Positions 57,415 through 64,000 of a stretch of DNA of 64,000 bases are shown here, one piece after another (within the stretch, counting starts at the first letter, position 1; each line of letters begins with the position of its first letter). The notes beneath the pieces were generated by a model. The model worked only from the letters and a program-made list of their open reading frames with translations, was not told the origin of the DNA and did no database searches. A program made the translations under genes and the position numbers. The DNA is from Parabacteroides timonensis (GTDB taxonomy: Bacteria > Bacteroidota > Bacteroidia > Bacteroidales > Tannerellaceae), in the NCBI RefSeq assembly GCF_900128505.1, contig NZ_LT669940.1:964883-1028882 (forward strand). The letters are read 5' to 3'.

Positions 57415-60400
57415 TTAACCCTTTTTCTCCTGCTGCCTGAACTGTGATGGAGTAATACCTTTGATCTGTTTGAACAAGGTACTGAAATGGCGGGGATATT
57501 CAAAGCCGACGGTTTCGGATATCTCCGTTATATTCATGGCGGAACCTGTCAGTAGTTGAGAAGCCTTCTCGATACGGATCATATTGATGTAATCGTTTAC
57601 CCCCATATTGGTTAGTGCCTTCAACTTGGCGTAAAGCGGCGTACGGCTCATTCCCAGCTGGGTAGTCAGGAACTTAACGTCGAGTTCGCGGGACGGCAGA
57701 TTATCATAGATCAGCTTGTTTAACTTCAGCATGAATTCTTCATCCAGGTTGTTTGTCGGGGCAGTGGGGATCGCTTCTGTCAGATGCAGATGACTTTCCT
57801 TATATTTCTGTTTGATAGCTTCCCGGTTCTTCAACTGGTTGCTGATGACCGTCATTAATAGTTCCATATCAAAAGGTTTGGCCAGGTAAGCATCTGCTCC
57901 GAGCTTGTAACCCATTGTAGTACTGTCGAGGTCACCCCGGGCTGTAAGAAGGATCACGGGGATATGACTTGTTGCGATGTCTTCCTTAATTTTCTTGCAT
58001 AATTCATACCCGTTCATTTTCGGCATCATGATGTCGCTGACGATGATGTCGGGGTGCTTCTGGTTGATGATCTCCACGGCTTCCTCCCCGTTAGCCGCCA
58101 GATATACATTCTTAAAGGACTCCTGTAATGCTTCTTTCAGGAAAGAACTCAATTCTTTCTTGTCTTCGACAATAATCACTGAATAGTTATTGGTGGAGAA
58201 AGCTTCCGGCTCGGACGGCGTCTCGACAGGCTGCCATGTGTCGTACCGGCTTTCTTCATTTTCCGGGTTATCGCTCTCGGTATCGAGTGGAAGTTCGAAG
58301 AAGAAAGTGGCCCCGCCATCGGTATTATTCATTGCCCCGATCGTTCCTCCATGCCGTTCGATCAGGACTTTGGCGAACGATAGTCCGATACCGCTTCCCG
58401 ATTGCTCATGGTTCCCCTGATAATAACGGGTAAAGAGTTTATCTATATCCAGATCACCCAGACCGATTCCCTGGTCGGCAACACTGACATATACTTTGCC
58501 ATCCATCAGTTGACTGGATACAGTAATGGTCGTATCAGGCGAACTGAACTTCAGTGCGTTCATTAATAGGTTCGAGAGGACCGTCGTACATTTCTGTCCA
58601 TCGAAACTAACCTGTCCGATCCGGTCGTCCAACTGGTAATCTATGCGGATATGCCGGGCTTCGAGTTCACTTTCAAAATCCTTTGCAATCGAACTGATCC
58701 ATTCATTGAGCGGATGAGGTGTTTTATGCAGGGGACTCTTCGTCTCTTTCAGGCTGTTCATATCCAGTACCATGTTGATAATGTTACGCATATCGAGTAC
58801 CTGTTTATAGATACCGCCCAGTTGCCCTTTCAGTTTCTCCGGATCGTTCCAGCTGTTTTTGTCGAGTATCCTCTTCAACGGGGCGTAGATCAGTGTCAGC
58901 GGAGTACGCAACTCATGGCTGATATTGATCAGGAAATGTATTTTCTCTTCATTAATCTTATTGGTATGTTCCTTTATCTTCCATCGCATTTTCCTGTCTC
59001 TGCGTCGGCGGGATACATAATCTATCCAGAGCAATATCAGAATAAACAGAATAATAAAGATCGCGAAGACATAAGGACGCTGATACCAGGGCGGTGTCAC
59101 CGTGATATGAAGCACATCGGCCGGTTCGCTCCATTCGCCGCTCTTCGAATTACAGGACACCAGGATCGAATAACTACCGGGAGCCAGCATACGAAGGGAG
59201 AGGATGTGACTGTATGTTTCAGTATACTGCTTGTCGAGTCCGGTGATCGTGTAACGGTACAACTTGTTTCTGAATACATCTTTCTCCATTGCAATCACTT
59301 TTATTTCCACCGAGCTATGGGTATGGGGAATGGTGATATTATTATTCCCCGGTTGTAGCTTGTCGATGCAAGAGTTTCCGTCGAGCAATACGTCCATCAA
59401 CCTGATTTCGGGAAGGTCTTCTTCCTTGGTCGATATATTTTTATTGATACGTAATAAGCCGGAAGCTCCTCCCAGATAAATATAATCCGAGATGGAAGAT
59501 ACCTGGTACTTATAAATGAACTCGTTGGTGGTATATCCATCCGACTCTCCCCATGAGGCAAAGCGTTTCTTTTTCAGGTCGTAAGAGAATAACATATTAC
59601 GTGCGCCGATCCAAAGTCGTTCCTGTTCATCGAGAAGGAGGGTAGATACGCTGTTGAATAGCTTGGTCTCTATTTTGGTAAACTCTTTTGTGTTCGAATT
59701 GAAGTAACCGAAGCCATACTCTGTTCCGATCCAGAAGATGCCGTTCTTATCGCGGGCAACGGCTTTGATCGTTTCGTGTTCCCCGATACTGAGCAGGACA
59801 TGTATTGTGTCGTTGCCGTGATGTACTTCATAAAGCTTATTGCTTTGAATGATATAAGCAGACCGGTTGTCAGTGCATACCATCTTCATCGGACCGACGG
59901 CTAACTCTTTTCCGTCGACTTTCAGGAATGAGAATTTCCCGGTCTTAAGATTATGGCTGAGAGCATTTTTGCCCAGGAAGTAAGACCACTCATCCGTGAT
60001 CCTGTAAGCCATAGACGCATTACCACCATGAAACTGATCGATTGTTGTCGCTTCATCGATCACATGGAAAGGGCGGCTGTAACGTCCTGTCTCCTTATTG
60101 AACAGGTAAAGACCTTTCGTATATAAGGATACAAGCAGTTCCGAGTCTGAATAATCGGTAATAGATACGACCTTGTCCCCGTATGTGGAAGGGTAATGCT
60201 TAAATGTATCGGTATAGGGATTATATTGGTTGATACCTCCTCCGTCCGTCCCCAGCCATAAGCGTCCTCGTTTATCTTCATGGATGCTGATGACTGATAT
60301 ATCGCTTAATCCGTTTGTATTGTTGAGAGGTACATCCTTATATGTTTTCATAAAGACCTCCTTTATACCGATCATGCCGCCTCTAACCGTTCCGCCCCAG

Positions 60401-61362
60401 ATATTATCTTGTTTATCCCTGTAAAGACATTTGACGGAATTAACAGGAAGGGAGCTCATATCTCCCGGCGTATGCATAATAGCTGTGATATCCGAGGGAT
60501 TATTCAGATCCATGATATTGATGCCTCCGCCATCGGTGGTTATCCAGAGTTTATTATCTATCTCCATGAAGTCGAGAACCAGGTTGTTATTCAGTTTTGA
60601 ATTTCCTGTATGGATATGATAGAGTTTCTCACCGTTAGGGGCATAGCAAACGAACCCTTTATTATAGGAAGACAGATAAAGTCTTTTTTTACTATCCAGA
60701 TAGGCGGCGTTCAGATTAGTCTGCACCGGATAATCCGTGGGGGAGATCTGACCGGAAACCGGATTATATCTGAGAATGCCGTTCCAGTGGGAGATAAGTA
60801 AAAGCTCTCCATTCTCCCAGGGTTTTATGTAATACGGCCTGAAGTTGGATGAGTCCTTTTGGATGATCGATCTTTTACTGAATGCCTGCTTTTTATAATC
60901 ATATATGTACAGGCCATCATTTGCAGAGAAAAGGATGGCGCCGGGGCAGGTATAAAAAGAGTTTGTCAGGATCGCTTTATCTTCGAACAGGATCGGATGG
61001 AATGAGTCGCTGCTCTTGTCGTACAGGGTTAAGCCGTTATTGGTCGATATCCAGATATTGTTCAGGGAGTCTTCTGCCAGGAAGTAGATCGTATTTCCCG
61101 GTAAAGAATAGGGATTGTCTTTTTCATGGAAATAGCTTTTCATATCGTAGCGGTCGAAACAGTTCAGTCCCGAAGCAGTCCCGATCCAGATCAGTCCTTT
61201 GTTGTCGGCTAGGATACAATTAACTGTTGTTTGCGAGAGTCCTTTGTCAAGACTCAGTTGCTGGAAATAATAACTGGGATTGTTCCCCTTTATAAATCCG
61301 TTGCAGGAAAACAGCAGGATCAGAAAGTATAAAATTCGTGTAACAGAGCTTTTTTCCATCAT
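57415..61362 (-). CDS. Hybrid two-component system regulator (HTCS)
   Basis: 1315 residues combining sensor and output. Signal/anchor at ~5-24; Reg_prop beta-propeller repeats to ~680 (QTTVNCILADNKGLIWIGTA, SIHEDKRGRLWLGTDGGGIN); a Y_Y_Y domain (~680-755); one membrane span (YVFAIFIILFILILLWIDYV). Then the kinase with phospho-accepting His816 (NISHELRTPLTLIY) and ATP-site VADQGIGLGDL and GSGIGLSFAKVL; a receiver domain with Asp1110 (DIIVSDIMMPKMNG); and a C-terminal AraC helix-turn-helix. Such proteins bind a glycan fragment in the periplasm and activate the neighbouring utilisation genes, here the divergent SusC. Confidence 0.96.
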   Translation of the reverse strand: MMEKSSVTRILYFLILLFSCNGFIKGNNPSYYFQQLSLDKGLSQTTVNCILADNKGLIWIGTASGLNCFDRYDMKSYFHEKDNPYSLPGNTIYFLAEDSLNNIWISTNNGLTLYDKSSDSFHPILFEDKAILTNSFYTCPGAILFSANDGLYIYDYKKQAFSKRSIIQKDSSNFRPYYIKPWENGELLLISHWNGILRYNPVSGQISPTDYPVQTNLNAAYLDSKKRLYLSSYNKGFVCYAPNGEKLYHIHTGNSKLNNNLVLDFMEIDNKLWITTDGGGINIMDLNNPSDITAIMHTPGDMSSLPVNSVKCLYRDKQDNIWGGTVRGGMIGIKEVFMKTYKDVPLNNTNGLSDISVISIHEDKRGRLWLGTDGGGINQYNPYTDTFKHYPSTYGDKVVSITDYSDSELLVSLYTKGLYLFNKETGRYSRPFHVIDEATTIDQFHGGNASMAYRITDEWSYFLGKNALSHNLKTGKFSFLKVDGKELAVGPMKMVCTDNRSAYIIQSNKLYEVHHGNDTIHVLLSIGEHETIKAVARDKNGIFWIGTEYGFGYFNSNTKEFTKIETKLFNSVSTLLLDEQERLWIGARNMLFSYDLKKKRFASWGESDGYTTNEFIYKYQVSSISDYIYLGGASGLLRINKNISTKEEDLPEIRLMDVLLDGNSCIDKLQPGNNNITIPHTHSSVEIKVIAMEKDVFRNKLYRYTITGLDKQYTETYSHILSLRMLAPGSYSILVSCNSKSGEWSEPADVLHITVTPPWYQRPYVFAIFIILFILILLWIDYVSRRRRDRKMRWKIKEHTNKINEEKIHFLINISHELRTPLTLIYAPLKRILDKNSWNDPEKLKGQLGGIYKQVLDMRNIINMVLDMNSLKETKSPLHKTPHPLNEWISSIAKDFESELEARHIRIDYQLDDRIGQVSFDGQKCTTVLSNLLMNALKFSSPDTTITVSSQLMDGKVYVSVADQGIGLGDLDIDKLFTRYYQGNHEQSGSGIGLSFAKVLIERHGGTIGAMNNTDGGATFFFELPLDTESDNPENEESRYDTWQPVETPSEPEAFSTNNYSVIIVEDKKELSSFLKEALQESFKNVYLAANGEEAVEIINQKHPDIIVSDIMMPKMNGYELCKKIKEDIATSHIPVILLTARGDLDSTTMGYKLGADAYLAKPFDMELLMTVISNQLKNREAIKQKYKESHLHLTEAIPTAPTNNLDEEFMLKLNKLIYDNLPSRELDVKFLTTQLGMSRTPLYAKLKALTNMGVNDYINMIRIEKASQLLTGSAMNITEISETVGFEYPRHFSTLFKQIKGITPSQFRQQEKKG

Positions 61363-61380
61363 ATCTCATTCTAATTACCG

Positions 61381-61388
61381 CAAATGTA
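61381..61388 (-). promoter_or_regulatory. -7 box (TACATTTG) for the HTCS gene
   Basis: On the minus strand this reads TACATTTG, with TTTC at the -33 distance. It lies 18 bp before the start codon, giving a very short leader. Confidence 0.5.
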
Positions 61389-61631
61389 ATAAAACCAATC
61401 TGAAGTTGAAAATAGCTGACTTAATTAGAACTTCGGGATGGATTTTGACATGAAAAGTACGCAGGTTGACATCCGTCTGTGGCGGAAAATGCAACTTTGC
61501 GTTGTGAATAGTTAACTAATTATAAACGCTTATGGTATAGTTAAGAGTTGATTTTTTACATGAGGTAGTAAACCACTGGGTAGTTACCCGTCTTGAGAAC
61601 TTTATTTTATTATCATTTAAAATTCGATTTT

Positions 61632-64000
61632 ATGAAAAAATCTCTTGTAACATTGTTACTGATGTTATTCTGTTGTGCCGTTTTTGCACAGCAAAATGTG
61701 AATGGCGTTGTCATAGAAGAGGCTACGTCGGAACCCTTGGCCGGAGCAGCCGTTCAGGTGAAAAACTCACAGAGCGGAACGATTGCCGATGCGGATGGAA
61801 AGTTTTCCATTAGCGTATCGCCCGGGCAAACTTTATTGATTTCTTATATTGGCATGATCCCTCAGGAGATACTCGTGAAGGAAGGCATGACTAATCTAAC
61901 TATTAAAATGCTTAGTGACGCAGTGGATATAAACGAAGTAGTAGTGGTAGGCTATGGTGTACAGAAGAAAGTGAACCTGACCGGTTCGGTTTCTTCGGTG
62001 AAAGGCGAGGCGCTGGAGCTTCGTCCGGTAGCTGATGCTGTGCAGAGTCTGCAGGGAATGGTGCCGGGGTTGCTGGTTAGCAATTCCAGTGGCGGCCGTC
62101 CCGGAGGTACCGGTACTTTGACATTGCGTGGACAAGGAAACCTTGACAATAATGCTGCACCTTATATCCTGGTGGACGGTGTGGAAATGAGTCTTTCGGA
62201 TGTAAACCCCAGCGATATTGAAAACATATCGGTATTGAAGGATGCGGCGGCCTGTGCTATCTACGGTGCGCGTGCAGCTTACGGTGTGATCCTGGTGACT
62301 ACCAAGAAAGGGGAAGAAGGTAAAATGCGTATCAATTACCAGGGAACGGTAGGTTGGAGTTCGCCGACTGTATTACCAGATATGGTTAATTCGTACGACT
62401 TTGCTCAATACTGGAATGCAGGTGTTACAAATGCCGGTTCACCGCGTTTGTACAGTGACGAGAAACTAGGTCTGCTGCAACAGTATATTAATGATCCGAG
62501 CAGCGTAAATCCGTGGTTCGAACTACCTGCTAATGCCAATATGAACCCGGCTTTCGAAAACTCGGAGTCAGGAGTAGGTAATGTGAACTATTTTGATCTG
62601 CATTATAAGAACTGGGCTTTCAAGCAGAATCATAACATCAGCCTGAGCGGTGGCGGTAAAGCGGCACAATATTATATCTCAGGAGGATATTATTCGGAAG
62701 ACGGTATCCTTCGTTATGCCGACATGGATTATAAACGTTATAATTTTGCGGCTAATATCACTTCACAGCTGACCAGCTGGATGAAGTTGAAGGTGAATTC
62801 CAAATTCATGCACTCCGACCAGAATACCCCGTTCGGTGACGGTGGTATCAGCGAAGGTTTCTATCATTCGCTGGCACGTTTCCGTCCGACGGTTTCGCCG
62901 ATCGACCCGAACGGAAACTTTACGGAGCTGACAATGATCCCGTACCTGCAGAGTGGTACTTATACGAATACACAGCGTGATAATATGAACCTTACCGCCG
63001 GTCTGGAAATCCAGCCGATGAAGAACTGGTTTATCTTCTTCGACTATACGTATAAAATGGGTAACAAGGAATATGAAGCCCTGAACGTCAGCCCGCTTAT
63101 TTATGGAGCCGACGGTGTGAGCACTTCTAAAGGGGTACGCTCGGAGTTAGGTATGTCGCCTGATGGTAAATTTACCCGCAGCTATGACCGCTCACGTTAT
63201 CAGTCGATCAATTTGTACACAAATTACCTTTTCAGCATTGCTGAAAAGCATAACTTTACTGTAATGGCTGGTTTCCAGGAAGAAGACTATGACTACAGCC
63301 TGATGAAGAACTCCATTACAGGATTATATTCAACCAGCAACCCGAACGTGGGAATGGGAACAGGCGACAAGACCGTTGTCGATACCCGTAACGGCTGGGC
63401 TACCCGTGGTTTCTTCGGACGTATCAATTATGATTACGATGGTCGTTACCTGGTTGAAGTGAACGGTCGTTACGACGGTTCTTCCCGCTTCGCTTCCGGC
63501 AACCGCTGGGGATTTTTCCCTTCCGTATCGCTGGGATGGAATATCACGCGTGAAGAGTTTATGAGCTCTGTGACAGATGTGTTGTCTAACCTGAAGCTAC
63601 GTGGTTCTTATGGTTTGCTGGGTAATCAGGCAGGTGCCGCCCTCTATACTTTTGCGGCAACCATGTCTTTGAACAACGGTTTAGGTAATTATATCTTCTC
63701 CGACGGACGCCATATCTTTACAAAAGCACCGGGTGTAGTAAATCCGAATACAACCTGGGAGAAAGTGGAAAGTAAGAATATCGGTATTGATTTCGGTTTC
63801 TTAGGAAACTCTTTGACCGGTACGTTCGACATTTTCCAGCGCGATACGAAAGATATGTTAGGCCCTGGTGTCGACTTCCCTGATTTCTTCGGAGCCGATG
63901 CTCCTAAAACAAATAATGCACGTATGCGTAACCGGGGGTGGGAGTTGGCTTTGAATTATCGCGGACAAATCAACGGTGATATTCAATATACGATCGGCGG
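61632..64000 (+). CDS. SusC/RagA-type TonB-dependent receptor, C-terminally cut by the window end
   Basis: 789 codons are visible from the ATG at 61632. Signal peptide (MKKSLVTLLLMLFCCAVFAQ), carboxypeptidase-regulatory-like domain directly after it (VNGVVIEEATSEPLAGAAVQ), TonB-box/plug junction (NEVVVVGYGVQKKVNLTGSV), plug (DGVEMSLSDVNPSDIENISV) and barrel strands. There is no STN domain, matching control by the divergent HTCS rather than an ECF/FecR pair. A SusD gene is expected beyond the window. The frame stays open to the end. Confidence 0.94.
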   Translation, partial: MKKSLVTLLLMLFCCAVFAQQNVNGVVIEEATSEPLAGAAVQVKNSQSGTIADADGKFSISVSPGQTLLISYIGMIPQEILVKEGMTNLTIKMLSDAVDINEVVVVGYGVQKKVNLTGSVSSVKGEALELRPVADAVQSLQGMVPGLLVSNSSGGRPGGTGTLTLRGQGNLDNNAAPYILVDGVEMSLSDVNPSDIENISVLKDAAACAIYGARAAYGVILVTTKKGEEGKMRINYQGTVGWSSPTVLPDMVNSYDFAQYWNAGVTNAGSPRLYSDEKLGLLQQYINDPSSVNPWFELPANANMNPAFENSESGVGNVNYFDLHYKNWAFKQNHNISLSGGGKAAQYYISGGYYSEDGILRYADMDYKRYNFAANITSQLTSWMKLKVNSKFMHSDQNTPFGDGGISEGFYHSLARFRPTVSPIDPNGNFTELTMIPYLQSGTYTNTQRDNMNLTAGLEIQPMKNWFIFFDYTYKMGNKEYEALNVSPLIYGADGVSTSKGVRSELGMSPDGKFTRSYDRSRYQSINLYTNYLFSIAEKHNFTVMAGFQEEDYDYSLMKNSITGLYSTSNPNVGMGTGDKTVVDTRNGWATRGFFGRINYDYDGRYLVEVNGRYDGSSRFASGNRWGFFPSVSLGWNITREEFMSSVTDVLSNLKLRGSYGLLGNQAGAALYTFAATMSLNNGLGNYIFSDGRHIFTKAPGVVNPNTTWEKVESKNIGIDFGFLGNSLTGTFDIFQRDTKDMLGPGVDFPDFFGADAPKTNNARMRNRGWELALNYRGQINGDIQYTIG

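Overview
The window looks like a Bacteroidales chromosome, most likely Parabacteroides or a close relative. This is inferred from two SusC/SusD-type glycan-uptake loci, an ECF-sigma/FecR pair, a hybrid two-component sensor with an AraC-type output, several Bacteroidetes-restricted families (DUF4837, DUF4783, DUF4301, PCMD, BNR_4/GH105), and many promoters of the Bacteroides form TTTG-N19-TAnnTTTG. I saw no rRNA, tRNA, CRISPR array or intact insertion sequence.

Layout. 1-15.1 kb is mostly housekeeping: the end of lipA, a membrane Nudix-like protein, polyphosphate kinase, a DUF4837 lipoprotein, an rRNA methyltransferase divergent from a tetrapyrrole-methylase-type enzyme, a hexapeptide acyltransferase, nadC with a DUF4783 gene, rlmH, aroC, slyD, and an LTA-synthase-like sulfatase-fold protein. 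At 15.1-18.6 kb are a PatB/MalY aminotransferase and a 715-residue ankyrin-repeat protein. At 18.6-27.7 kb lies a compact polysaccharide-utilisation locus: ECF sigma, anti-sigma, SusC with an STN domain, SusD, and an enzyme fusing a BNR-type propeller to a GH105 unsaturated-uronyl hydrolase.

28.3-43.5 kb is the branched-chain amino-acid region: ilvD-ilvB-ilvN-acyl-ACP thioesterase-ilvC, then a secreted metallophosphoesterase, then leuA-leuC-leuD-(GxxExxY gene)-citramalate-synthase-like gene-mgsA-leuB. Both ilvD and leuA are preceded by a consensus promoter, a short Ile/Leu/Val-rich leader peptide, an antiterminator segment at the peptide's stop codon, and an intrinsic terminator: a textbook transcription attenuator in each case. 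The GxxExxY gene is bounded exactly by 40-bp imperfect inverted repeats and looks like an inserted cassette.

43.6-48.4 kb is accessory: a YoeB-type toxin with a ribbon-helix-helix-like antitoxin, a 44-residue peptide gene with its own promoter and terminator, a tandem-repeat block, an Ig-like lipoprotein and a short SusD-like lipoprotein. The SusD-like gene has a ~330-nt leader that can fold into two mutually exclusive structures, one ending in a terminator. This leader is the best candidate in the window for an undescribed regulatory RNA.

48.4-64 kb holds mscS, relA, a DUF4301 gene, a Tat-exported Gfo/Idh/MocA oxidoreductase, a PCMD lipoprotein with a beta-barrel protein, and a hybrid two-component regulator divergent from a second SusC gene that runs off the window end.
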